From: Stereocaulon alpinum | Taxonomy: Eukaryota; Ascomycota; Lecanoromycetes; Lecanorales; Stereocaulaceae | Length of the DNA: 30,595 nucleotides | Assembly: GCA_018257865.1 (NCBI GenBank) | Contig: JAEUBA010000180.1 | Coordinates: 1 to 30,595, forward strand | Reading direction: 5' to 3' | In this document: one piece after another, positions 21,001 to 30,595 of the stretch | How positions within the stretch are numbered: position 1 is the first letter of the stretch | How the letters are laid out: every line of letters begins with the position of its first letter | The notes under the pieces: generated by a model | What the model saw: only the letters and a program-made list of their open reading frames with translations | Database searches by the model: none | What the model was told of the DNA's origin: nothing | Translations under genes and position numbers: made by a program

Positions 21001-21843
21001 AGACGCTTACCTTTAAAAGAGAAGGCGTAGTAATAAGGATATTTATTAGTTAGATTAAAGAACTATAGTAATATAATATACTTTAGGAGATTAATATATA
21101 CTTACGGTAGCTAAGTATATAGATATATATTAGGTAAGATTCTACTACCCTTATCTATAGTATTACGACGCTAATACGGTTAACGGCGATATTACTAATA
21201 TAGTATATATTCCTCGCTATTCTTTTATACCTACTAAGTATATCTCTATTACTAGCGGAGGTTATATTATAGTTTTAGTAGGGGTACTTCCTTTTTAAAA
21301 GAAGAATCTTAGTACTTAGGTAGGCTTAAATCCTTTAGATTATAGGGTAATACGACTACTTAGATAACTTATTAGATACCTAATTAGGTAGGGTAAGGCC
21401 GTAGATAGGCGTTCTACTATTATAGTTAAATAATCTACCTCCTTTATATATTTTATATTTCTACCTACTAACTTATAGTAAACTCCCTAGCTCTTATAAT
21501 ATTCCTAAAATATTTCTTCCTTCCCTAATTAGTTATCCCTTAATTAATTATATTCTCTATAATATTTATAAGGGCTGTAGACGAATTCTAACGCTTTAGA
21601 CGGTTTAGACGCGAGGTAGGGATATTATTAATATATACTATAAAAGTAGGCGTCTAGTACTACTAACGTATAATAATACGCTAATTATAAATACTATTAT
21701 AAAGATTAAAGATACCTTATATCCCTAAAGCTATTAAATAAGGATAAGAGGTAATAGCGCTAAATATATATAAGTTACCTAAGTTTTTTTTTAAGAAGGG
21801 GTATTAAGGTTAATACTTAGTATTTATAACTAAGCTCCTACTA

Positions 21844-22153
21844 CCTATAAAATATAGCGAGAACGCTTCTTTTACTTATAACTATTATAAAAATAGGCTA
21901 ATTCTAAAAATTCTTAATACGTAAGTAAGCGTATACTTAGTTCTAAAACTTATAAAATTATCTCGATATTATATAACGTATATAGCGCGAGGTATTACTG
22001 CGAAGAAGTATATAGTATATTTAACTTTTAGTAGTTAAAGGCGCTAGGAAGGCGCTAGCTAAGAAAGGAAATATAGCTTTAAAGAGATATTAGGATTAAC
22101 TATAAGCGCGGAACTACTCCGAAAGTCGCGATATTCTATTATTATAAGAAAGA
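21844..22153 (-). repeat. Helitron 1 5' region shared with Helitron 2
   Basis: About 310 bp match 7331-7641 in inverted orientation, beginning exactly at the 5' TC end and stopping at CTATATTTTATAGG. Non-coding leader of the element. Confidence 0.88.
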
Positions 22154-22629
22154 TTATAATATTATTAAGACTACGGAAGGAAGTAGATACTATAAGATAT
22201 AATAAAGGGGTAACTTAGATAGTTTACCGTATTAATAACCTTATTATAGTATATTAGAAGGATATAGGGAAGTTATAACCTTATTAGAGAGGACCTTTTA
22301 AGATAGTAGGGTATAGTAGATTATATAAAACCTTATTTACCTTATAATAAATTAATAGTCGGGGTATCTAAGGTACCTTCTATAGTAATTATCTTAAGCC
22401 TTTTAAACCGCGTACGGATTACCTTATAGTAGTAGATTAGTACCTCTAGATACCTTTTATAATATATACCTTTCGCGCCTTAGTAGCGCTACGCGATAGG
22501 ATACTAAGGTTTATTTAAAGACGTAAAGTAGTAATAGTAGGTATCCGTTTATTAGTAGAACTAATTACTAATAATCCTACTTCTAGGGGGTATACGCTCC
22601 TTATACTTATCGAGTACGGAGCGAGGTAG
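22154..22629 (+). pseudogene. Element B integrase C-terminal piece
   Basis: In frame with 15554 when Helitron 1 is removed: LRLRKEVDTIRYNKGVT, VYRINNLIIVY, KDIGKL, then RGPFKIVGYS, TLFTL, INSRGI-GTFYSNYLKPFKPRTDYL (about 22280-22440). The GPF...NGR.I.GTFH..LKPF.PR pattern is the C-terminal domain of gypsy-type integrases. A hydrophilic tail continues to GARW-like sequence at about 22612-22629, where Trp has become TAG. A purine-rich GGAGCGAGG at 22618-22626 may be the polypurine tract. Confidence 0.8.
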
Positions 22630-23839
22630 TATAACGTCTTCCTTTACCTATACGTGTAGCGCTGCGGTAACACCCCGTTAATATTATTTCTAATACTAAG
22701 CCCGTTAACATTATTTCTAATACTAAGTATTAGATTACTACTAATACTAAGTAGACCCTAATAGTTACTAAATATTATAATTACTTCCCCTTCTAGACGC
22801 TAGTCTACTAGCGTAAATTTGCTATTATACTTAATTACTTTATAGTAGTAGCCTAAAAGCGGGCTAGTAACGTAGGTAGAGCTTATTAAAAACCTTTAAA
22901 ACCTTATAGAAAAAGGAAGAAAAAGAGTCTCTATACTATAGTTATCTTATACCTTATATAATATTATAAATATACTCTAAGTCTATAATAATACGACTAT
23001 AGCTCGTACTTATATTACTATTATAATATAATTACTATAATCGGGGGTTATAGTAAAGTAATCTTATAGTAATATTAGCGTAGATATATTACTATACTAT
23101 TCCTTCTACTTCCTTTTCTCTCTTTAGTAATAATATATTTTATAAGTACTACCCTCATACTATAATAGTAAGTCTTTACTAATATTAATAAGTCGTAAGT
23201 CTTTATTATTAATAGTAAGTTTATAATTATACTGCGTATTACCCGTTACTAAGAGTTAGTAGTAGATCTTCTATATATAAACTACCTTATAGCGAAAAGG
23301 ACCTATATTTATAGAGCCGTACCTCTATACCTAAGGTATAAATTAGCGTATCGTAGGGTAGCGGGATATTATAAGGTATATTTATCTATTCTATAACTAC
23401 GCGCTGTTAGTTAATATTAGAAGATTCCTACCCTTATAATAATAGAAGCAGCGGGGCTAGTAGCTACGCTATCCGCTACTATTATACTACCTAAAGTAGA
23501 TAACCGCCTAAAGGACCTTTATAAGAGGGTTATCTAATAGCGTAAGGATTATTCCCTAACCCTAAGGATATATAGTAGCTAGATAGCGCAGCGGTTAGCC
23601 TCGCTATAGGGGAGGTTAGAGGTATTAGTAAGTAATATCCTTATTTTTCTAATACTACGCTAACTTACTATAGGAGGTAAGCTAAGCTTATTTCTTTTTA
23701 TTATTCCCTAATATCTACCTTAATTCTACCTTTCTACTTACTATACTCTAAACTCTCTTCGCTCTATACCCTCTATACCTTTTCTTATCCTTTAGCTATA
23801 CTATATTATTTTATTATATTTACTACTAACTCATTATAG
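22630..23839 (+). other. Unassigned AT-rich stretch, probably including B's 3' LTR
   Basis: TATAACGTC at 22630, right after the possible purine tract, could be the LTR start (TGTAACGTC-like before RIP). No partner copy exists in the window, so its end cannot be set. A 27-bp tandem repeat is at 22674-22727. A pol III A-box-like sequence TAGCGCAGCGG is at 23584-23594, but without a good B box. A pyrimidine-rich run from about 23690 to 23820 precedes the intron 3' end described next. No other gene signal is seen on either strand. Confidence 0.35.
22674..22727. repeat. 27-bp tandem repeat, two copies
   Basis: CCCGTTAA(T/C)ATTATTTCTAATACTAAG at 22674-22700 and 22701-22727. The copies differ by one C/T transition. 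Confidence 0.92.
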
Positions 23840-24151
23840 GCGAAGCTGGCGAAGGAGGAGGAAGAGGATAATAATAAGGAAGATAATAATAGGAAGGGTA
23901 GTAGTAAGGAGGTAGAAGTAGAGGTAGAACTAGAGGTAAGTAAGGAGGTAGAAGCGGAGGTAGGTAAGAAGGTAGAGGCGCTAGTAAAGAAACCCTCTAT
24001 AGTTTAGGTATATTATATTACCTATTAGCGTACTAGTATTAGTATAATATATTAATATAATTAGATTCCTTATAACTAGGCCCTTAAGGCCGTAGAGGAG
24101 AAGAGGAGGAGGAGGGAAGATAAAGAGGAGAGTATAAGGGAGGCGGTAGAG
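23840..24151 (+). pseudogene. Decayed acidic exon of an unrecognised gene
   Basis: The preceding sequence ends TACTAACTCATTATAG (branch-point CTAAC, then TAG at 23837-23839), a good fungal intron 3' end. The exon then reads AKLAKEEEEEDNNKED..., a run of GAG/GTA codons giving EVEVEVELEV-like text, and later ALKAVEEKRRRREDKEESIREAVEV, up to GTAAGT at 24152. Only a few in-frame stops occur, all explainable by CAG/CAA/CGA-type losses. I do not recognise the product; it is low-complexity, acidic, then mixed-charge and possibly helical. It may be a relic of a host gene or part of a transposon. It lies between element B and the LINE. Confidence 0.5.
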
Positions 24152-24201
24152 GTAAGTTATCCTTAATAAATACTCTACGTATACTAACTATTTACGCGTA
24201 G
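24152..24201 (+). other. Probable spliceosomal intron (50 bp)
   Basis: Starts GTAAGT, has TACTAAC at 24182-24188 and ends GCGTAG at 24201. Length, donor, branch point and spacing fit a typical filamentous-fungal intron, and it follows the open frame of the acidic exon. Confidence 0.6.
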
Positions 24202-24716
24202 GCTATATAGATTATATTTTATTTTATTTAGCGTTTAGTATTCGGCGTTTAGTATTTAGAGTCTAATATTAGTAGGCGCTTATATCTTAAAGCTATCTTT
24301 AATAACTAATAGTCTTATACTTATCCTATTTAGTATCTTTATAGCTATAACGCCCTAATCGTTCGCTATATACGTATAACTAATACGTCGCCTATACTAT
24401 AATAGGGTTTATATATCTTCTTAACTTTATAGGTATTTAATTCCTCTATCCTTTAATAATATCCTCTAGTAGGTACGGGCGCTTATATCTTAATATACTA
24501 GCCCTACCCCTAGTTTTTATAATATCGCTACGTCTATAGCTACTTAATACTCTATATTCTTATAATCCTCGCTTTATTCTAACTAGGTACTATAAACAGC
24601 GTAGTTTTAGTATATTAATAGGTTATAATTATTATATAATCTAAGTTAACTTATTCTTTACCTTCTAGTATTATTATATCTATTTATTATAAGCGCGTTT
24701 TAATATTAGTATAGTA
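24202..24716. other. Unassigned AT-rich stretch before the LINE 3' end
   Basis: No convincing coding frame. GCGTTTAGTATT occurs twice near 24229-24258, and GCGCTTATATCTTA occurs twice (about 24269 and 24479), suggesting decayed short repeats. Any continuation of the acidic gene after the intron is not recognisable. Confidence 0.4.
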
Positions 24717-25079
24717 TTAATTAATTAATTGATTTATATACCTACTCTAGTAGAAATACTCTGCTAATAAGGGAGTCCTATAGAATTATCCTAGTAGAGC
24801 GGAAGCTCTACTAGTCGCTAGAGAAACCTTTCCTTAGGTAAAAAAAAACTCCCTCTTATCTATAACCTATTTACCTCTTTATTAATAGCCTCTAGCTATA
24901 CTTATACCTTAAATACTACTTATCTTATCTCTCTCTCCCCTTCTACCCTTAGACTTCTATCCTAGACCTTATCGCGTTCTATATTTATTATATAGTTTAA
25001 CGGACGCCTTACCTTTAGTTTAGAGTAGGTAGTTATTCTCTAGTATCCCCCGCTAATAGTTCCTTTTTCCTTTTCCTCT

Positions 25080-28000
25080 TCTTTACTAGTCTAGGCGCTT
25101 TATAGGGTCCTAGGGGTAGTTTAGACTATATTAACTATTACTTAACTAGTAAGAACTAGCTAAGCTATCCTATTCTTACTATCTATTATATAGCTGCGCG
25201 GATTCCCTTAGCCTATATTAGTATTTCTCTTATATTATTCGTCCCCGCTTATTCTATTAGCTCCGCTCTTTCTCCCGCTAGTTTAGGGTAGAAGAGTAGT
25301 ATATACTTTATATTCTACTTCCTCTAACCGTACTAGTAGCTAGCACTGCGGACTATTAGTACTCCTATTTAGTATAGGAAGTTATTTAGCCTAATTTTAC
25401 TACTCCTTAACTATACTACTATAGAGCTCTCTACCTTACGGAGCTAGTTATAGTAGTCGAAGTAGTCTCTAGTAAGGTCTCCCTCCTAGGCTAGGCTAGC
25501 CGTATATATAGGGATAGAGTCTTTATAGGCTTCCTATTTATCTATCCTTCGTTAGATAGCCTAGTTTCTTATCTTCTAGGTAATAGCTATAGTACTTTAG
25601 TATTCTTTAATATTAATAGCTAGGTTCTTCTATCCTTTCTTTTACTTTATAAGGGTAGCTACTTTAGCCTAGTCCTTAACCCCTAAAGTATCTAGTACCT
25701 AAAGTTCCTTCTCCCCTACTAGGGTTAGGGGTATTTATTATTATCTTAGCCCTTAATAGTTAAGCTTCCTCTTAATATATTTATTACTACTAGTTATAAC
25801 TAGGTAGACCCCCTAGCTTACTTAGTATTATATTACTAAGTAGTTTAGTTAGAAGTTAATTAGTATAATCGCTGCTTTAGCCTTAAGTACTAGGACTAGG
25901 GTCGCCTTAAAAGCTCCTAAGACTATTTAGAGGTAGTTATTTTAAATTATTACTAACTTTTTTATATAGCCTAGAGTAGCCTCTAAGGTTCCCTTTAATT
26001 AGTACTAAATTAGTACTACGAATATTAGTATTAGTCTTATTACTATACTATATACTATCTTATATTTCGCGAAGGTAGCGCCCTATATTAACCCTATAAG
26101 GTACTTAATTATACGACTCTAAGTAACTACTCTCGCCTTTAGCTAGGCGATATACGGTCCCTATCTTAGTTTTAGGTCTATATATAGACTAAGGACTCTA
26201 ACGCTTATACTTAGTTTAATAATTAAGTCTCTAAAGTTTATTACTATTAATATATTAAATTTCTTCGGCGTCTAGGATATATAGATTAGTTCGTATTTCT
26301 ATAGGGCGAATACTGCGCCGTAGGTACTAGCCTACTTTAGGTAGGTTTCGTAGGCCTTTCCTAAGTTCTAATAGTTCTTTTCTATACTTTTACTATAGGC
26401 TAGTAGATATATATCGTCTATAAAGCCTCTAACCTATACTAGGAGGCTTATTCTTACGCACGCGTTAATTAGTAGCGCGTTAAAGAATAGGTAAAGGATT
26501 AGTAAGATAGGCGATCCCTATAGGATACCTATAGATACCCCTTTAACTATACTTATCTTTCCGCCTAGTATTATAGACGTAGCCCTATCTATTAGAAAGC
26601 TCTTAACCTATCTTATAATTATACTTAGGGTACCTTTTATCTAAAGGTTATATAGCAGCCTCTTATATAATATATTATTAAATACCCTAGCTATATCTAG
26701 TAAGAGTAGGCTTACTACTCTCTTTCTTATACTCTTATTATAGTTCTAGACTATATAGACTATATTTATAAGGATTTTAAGTATAGTCTCTACTAATCGC
26801 TTCCGCCTAGCCCCTATCTACTATAGTAGGAGTAGCTTATTCTCTTCTACTATATCGCTTAGTCTCTATAAGATTACCGCTTCTAATACTTTCCTTAAGG
26901 TATTAAGGAGTATAATAGGCCTATATAACTTTAGTTCTAAGTAGTCGCTCTTCTTTAGCTTTTTTAAAATTACTATATTCGCTTTTTTAAAGTACTTCGG
27001 GTAGTAGCCTAGCTTAAGATAGGCTTAGAATAGATAGATTATTACCCCTATTATACTTATACTAGTTAGAGCCCTTAGGAAGCGGTTTGGAATTCTATTA
27101 ATACTAAGTACTTTATTAACCGCTAGGTACTATATCGCCTTAGAGACTTCTTTAACTAATATCTCCTTATCTATCTATATTAGTTCTAGGTATCTTATAC
27201 CTACGATATCTCCTAAGTCCGCTACTAGTAGTAGTAGGAAGAGGACCCTCCTTAAGGCTTTTACCTTCTTATTAAAGTCCCTAGCCTTACCCCCGCTGCT
27301 ATCTTTAATTACTAGGAATTATAGGAGTTCCTTTAGGTATCTACTCTTCTCTCTTCCCTATCTTATAAGTCTCTATACGCCTATTAGCTTTAATACGGCC
27401 TTATATATACTTTCCCTCTATATAAAGGTCTTAGCCTTCCTAATTACCTACGCCCTTTCCTTATTCGCTACGTAAAGGGCCTCCCCTATCTAAGTACTAT
27501 AGTTTCTCTCGTATTCCTTTATATATTCCTTTACCTTTAGGGTAGCCCTAGCGTAGCGGGAGTTCTAGTAGGATTTAGCCTTTAGGTATAATTAGGACTA
27601 TAGGATTATAAGGTTAATAATTTCCTAAAAGCCCCCTATTAGCTTAGTAAGGTACTAGTTAATCTCCTCCTTATTATAGAGCTTTAGCTTTCCTAGCGCT
27701 ACGGATAAGACTCTTATACCTTTTATAATCTCCTTTTTAGTAGCCTTATCTTTAACTTTCTTTTAGGCGTAGCGGGGGTATAAGGTTTCTCTATCCTAAC
27801 TCTATTTAAATTTTATTACTACTAGCCTATAGTTAGAGCTATAGTATAAGTCCTTATAGACTATAAAGCTCCTTATAGCCTAATACGCTCCTTCTAATAG
27901 AAATAATAGGTCTATTATACTTTCGTAGCCTCTAGCCCTCTATATAACTAATCCTTCTAATAGTCTTAGTTTTATCTCCTTTACTTCTATTATTTCTAAG

Positions 28001-28880
28001 AGCTAGTCTGCTATTATATAGTATATTTATCAGCTTAGGTTATTCTAGTTTAGGTAGTAAAGGTTAAAGTCCCTTAGGAGGATATATTCTCTATCTTCTA
28101 CTAATACCCTATCTAAGAGAGGGAGCGTTAAGAGGCTATTAATTAATATATACTAGGTTAGTAAGGGGTTATAGATATTATAGATCTAGACCTCTCTATC
28201 CTAATAGCTTAGGTCGCTAGCGTTCCTCTCTCCTTAGGGCCTTTTTAAAGTAGTTCCTCTATTATTCCCTCGCTCCTTTAGGATAATCCTAATTAAGCTT
28301 AGGTCTCCCCTATAGTAGACTAGCTCCTAGCTATCTATATCTATTCTCTTATTAATATAGAAGTATATATAGGCTTCTAAGTCTCTATTAGATACTAAGT
28401 AGAACCAGCCGGCGCTATTATTATAAGGTACCTATATCGCTAAGTTCTAGCTTAGTTCTTAGATAGCTACTATATCTATCCCTTTAACTTATTCGTCTTA
28501 AAGTAGTACTATTATTAGTTTTAATTCTTTTCTAATATTATACTATACTACTTTAAGTTAGGTATTATTACTTATTATTTATTAATAGTATATCTATAAT
28601 TCCTTATCTATTTTAGATCTATATTTTAGCTTTAGGACCGTTTAGCCCTCCCTTAGTCCTATTAGTATTATTATTAAGGGGGGGAGGTTACTAGGGACTT
28701 AGAGGATTAACTAGCCTAATATTATTAGCCTATCTATTAGTTTTAGCCTTCCTACTTTCCTAACTACTCCCTAAGCTTTATTTATAATATCCGCTAGTAC
28801 CTTCCTCTTATTTATACCTTTAGCTAGTACTAGCGTAAAGCTATCGCTAGTTAAGGGTACTTAGGAGGGGGGAGGTATTA
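25080..28880 (-). pseudogene. LINE ORF2 remnant: endonuclease, reverse transcriptase, C-terminal zinc motif
   Basis: The APE-type endonuclease end is at about 28080-27800: NLYYLN-NN (DFNLHHPxWN-like), GYESIIDLLFL and SSNYRLV, the damaged GSDHRPV. The RT lies at about 27180-26080: NRIPNRFLRAL, YFKKANIVILKK, YRPIILLNTLRKVLEAVI, GARRKRLVETI, SLLLLDIARVFNNI, GSPILLILYLFFNALLI, and the catalytic FIDD box intact at 26424-26413. RNase H is expected at about 25950-25500, but I did not resolve its motifs. The C-terminal zinc motif at about 25350-25270 reads SASY-YG-RK-NIKYILLFYP (C..CG......H.L..C.). Stops fall at Gln/Trp codons. Confidence 0.85.
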
Positions 28881-28889
28881 TCTTTAGTA

Positions 28890-30595
28890 TTATTACGAAC
28901 TATTTAGGCTTATTTTCTAGTCTTTAGTAGATTTAGTAAAGTTCCTTCTACTAAACTAAGTACGCTTTATTTTATAACTTATAGTATCCTAAGTATACTA
29001 CGTATTACTTTTCTCCTTTATCTTTAATATTATATTCGTAGGATTAGTGCGGTTTAGCGTATATTCTATACTTAGGTTAGCTTTAATACGCTGGTACTAT
29101 ATAGCTATACCCTTAGTAGTTAAAGTACTACTTTAGGTCTCTACTTCTCTCCTATCTCTTATATAGTAGCGGCTATTCGCTTTTTAAGAACCCCTCTACT
29201 ACTAGTTTATTCGCTATATCTAAGTTAGGGATCTTAAGGAGGAGCGTTAAGTATTTCTTCTCCTACCTCTACTTATTAGCCTTTAACGTAAATCTAAGCT
29301 ATTAAACGCTAGTAATATTAAGCTTTAAGTATAGTTACTAGTTATCCCTTTTTAATACTTCTATTACTTTCTCTTAATTCGCTATATTTACTACCTCCTT
29401 CTATACTCTATATATAGCTACTATATAGGTCTATCTAAGTACCTTTATAGAGGGGTAGATATTCTTCGCTTAGTTCGTTATCTTTTCTAATTCTTACCTT
29501 ACTTCCGCTATTATATAGTAGAGGATAAAGTCGCCTCTTACTATCTACTTTACTTTAATAATTAAGTCTACTATTAAGTATACTTTATTTTAGAATATCC
29601 CTATTAGTTAAGAGCTAGTCGCCCTCCTTAGCTATTCTCTAGCCTTAGCGTTATTTATCCTTAGTATTAGCTACTTCGCCTTTACGCTAGCTACTATAGC
29701 TAAGGGGGGGGGAAGGGAAAGGGAATCTATTTCTATCCTCTATTTTAATAAGGCCTATAACCCTCCGTTAGCTACGCTAGCCTAGCTTTATAATAATATT
29801 ATAGGTATATACCTTACTTAGAGTACTTAGATTTCTTCTTTTATTTCCTTAATCTAAGTATCTTTAAGCTTATATTCTTTAGTTAACTCTTATATATAGT
29901 TAAAGATTATCCCTAACGCGACCTACGTTAGCTATAGTCTTTAAACTATTATCTACTTTATCTCTTTATAATTTATTTCTTTTATAACTTTAATTATAGT
30001 AACTATAAGCTTTTTTAATACCTTTATTCCCTTTTTTACTAGTTTCTCCTTCTTTTCGCCTATCTTCTCCTTTATCGTTGCGTTAGAACGCGTTAGTAGG
30101 GCGCGTTCTCCTCCTCTATCTCCTCTTTCTCTACCTCCTCTATTATCTCCTACCGCCTAGTCTCTCCCTTTATCTCGTTAGGTACTTATAATAGGACGGT
30201 CCCTATTACCTAGAGTAGCTTTTACTACGCTTATTCGCTCGTTCGTATTCGCTATTATCTCTTCGATATATATAACTAGGAGAATATATCTCGGCGTAGT
30301 CCTAGTATAGTATTAAGTTCTACTTTTAGTACCTATTTATTATAGATATTACCCTACTTAGTCTACTTAACCTTATACTAGATACCTTCCTTATTTCTTA
30401 CCTTATTAATAATCTCCTCTACCTCCTACTATTCCTTATTATTAATAAGTTTAGGGGGCTATATAAAGTCCGTTAACTCTACGCCCTTACGTAGTTAGTA
30501 AGGCTTAAGTAATAATATATAAAAGGTATTATAGATTTAATAACTTATAGGTAGTATTAAGTAGTACGCTTATACCCTAACCTTATCCTTAATCC
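28890..30595 (-). pseudogene. LINE ORF1 (gag-like) remnant with zinc knuckles
   Basis: At 29128-28985 the minus strand reads YFNY-GYSYIVPAY, then YRIYAKPH-SYEY, then YVVYLGYYKL-NKAY. Reversing Cys/His-to-Tyr changes gives three consecutive zinc knuckles (C-x2-C-GH-C, C-x2-C-H-C, C-x2-C-H-C), the hallmark of the C-terminal end of Tad/I-type LINE ORF1 nucleic-acid-binding proteins. Upstream, 29130-30595, is charged and low-complexity in places but I could not identify further domains. The start is beyond the window edge. Confidence 0.7.

Larger units (their letters stand above)
15555..22153 (-). mobile_element. Helitron 1: autonomous-type rolling-circle transposon (6599 bp)
   Basis: The 5' end (22153, minus strand) is TCTTTCTTATAATAATAG; the 3' end (15555) is a hairpin at 15570-15586 followed by ACGGGCACTAACTTG. 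It lies between A (15554) and T (22154) of element B's integrase, without target duplication, as is usual for Helitrons. The precise ends are supported twice: by comparison with Helitron 2, and because exact removal restores B's reading frame. It carries a Rep/Pif1-helicase reading frame on the minus strand (about 21000-15700). It is heavily RIP-mutated. Confidence 0.9.
4322..22629 (+). mobile_element. Element B: Ty3-order LTR retrotransposon, host of the nested inserts
   Basis: Five coding blocks on the + strand (4322-6606, 11938-12635, 14348-15554, 22154-22629, plus a start lost left of A) belong to one polyprotein: Q-rich gag tail, aspartic-protease-like region, RT, RNase H, integrase. Deleting the three inserts C, E and Helitron 1, each with one target-site copy, rejoins the frame each time, so this is one element and not a set of fragments. 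The integrase follows RNase H, as in Ty3/gypsy. The 5' LTR is not in the window, and the 3' LTR probably starts near 22630, but without a second copy its end cannot be set. Confidence 0.85.
24717..30595 (-). mobile_element. Tad-like LINE on minus strand, 5' end outside window
   Basis: The 3' end at low coordinates has repeated TTAA units (about 24717-24732), preceded (minus strand) by a 3' region shared with the short LINE-like copy at 9632-10790. ORF2 (endonuclease, RT, C-terminal zinc motif) and ORF1 (zinc knuckles) follow upstream on the minus strand. ORF1 plus APE endonuclease plus RT is the organisation of I/Tad-group LINEs in fungi. The 5' end runs out of the window. RIP damage is heavy throughout. 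Confidence 0.85.

Noticed and set aside
23567..23640. Functional tRNA gene
   Set aside because: No acceptor-stem pairing, poor D and anticodon stems and no B box.
1..30595. Artificial or scrambled sequence, because of the odd dinucleotide content
   Set aside because: Protein motifs, DD35E spacing, LTR pairs, target duplications and frame restoration are all preserved; only CpA/TpG are missing.

Overview
The window is transposon-only DNA from a filamentous ascomycete (Pezizomycotina type) that has been heavily mutated by repeat-induced point mutation (RIP). CpA and its complement TpG are almost absent on both strands, TpA is hugely enriched, and CpG is retained. Every recognisable reading frame is a retroelement or Helitron whose CAG/CAA/TGG codons have become stops. 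I see no intact gene. Genus cannot be assigned.

The layout is a set of nested insertions. The host is element B, a Ty3-order LTR retrotransposon on the + strand (gag tail and protease, RT, RNase H, integrase), cut into five pieces: 4322-6606, 11938-12635, 14348-15554 and 22154-22629, with its start lost upstream of element A. Removing each insert together with one target-site copy rejoins B in one reading frame. The inserts are: (i) element A, a chromodomain Ty3/gypsy element entering from the left edge (pol 1-3990, 3' LTR 3994-4321); (ii) element C, a minus-strand gypsy element (6607-11932, 235-bp LTRs) that itself carries a short non-autonomous Helitron (7331-8118) and a short LINE-like copy (9632-10790, 13-bp target duplication); (iii) element E, a TRIM-like element with ~110-bp LTRs (12636-14342, target duplication CTAAG), whose right LTR holds a second TRIM-like element D (13295-14321, 112-bp LTRs, target duplication TATAT); (iv) a 6.6-kb autonomous-type Helitron (15555-22153, minus strand) with a Rep/Pif1 helicase reading frame, inserted in B's integrase between A and T.

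Right of B come about 1.2 kb of unassigned AT-rich sequence, a decayed acidic exon with good fungal intron signals (23840-24201), and a Tad-like LINE on the minus strand (about 24717 to the right edge) with ORF1 zinc knuckles, endonuclease, RT and a C-terminal zinc motif.

The insertion order readable from nesting is B first, then A, C, E and the big Helitron; then D into E, and the small Helitron and LINE into C. D is visibly less RIP-damaged than its surroundings. The two Helitrons share ends (5' TC, 3' hairpin then CTTG, A/T target), which defines a family with one autonomous-type and one non-autonomous member in the same window.
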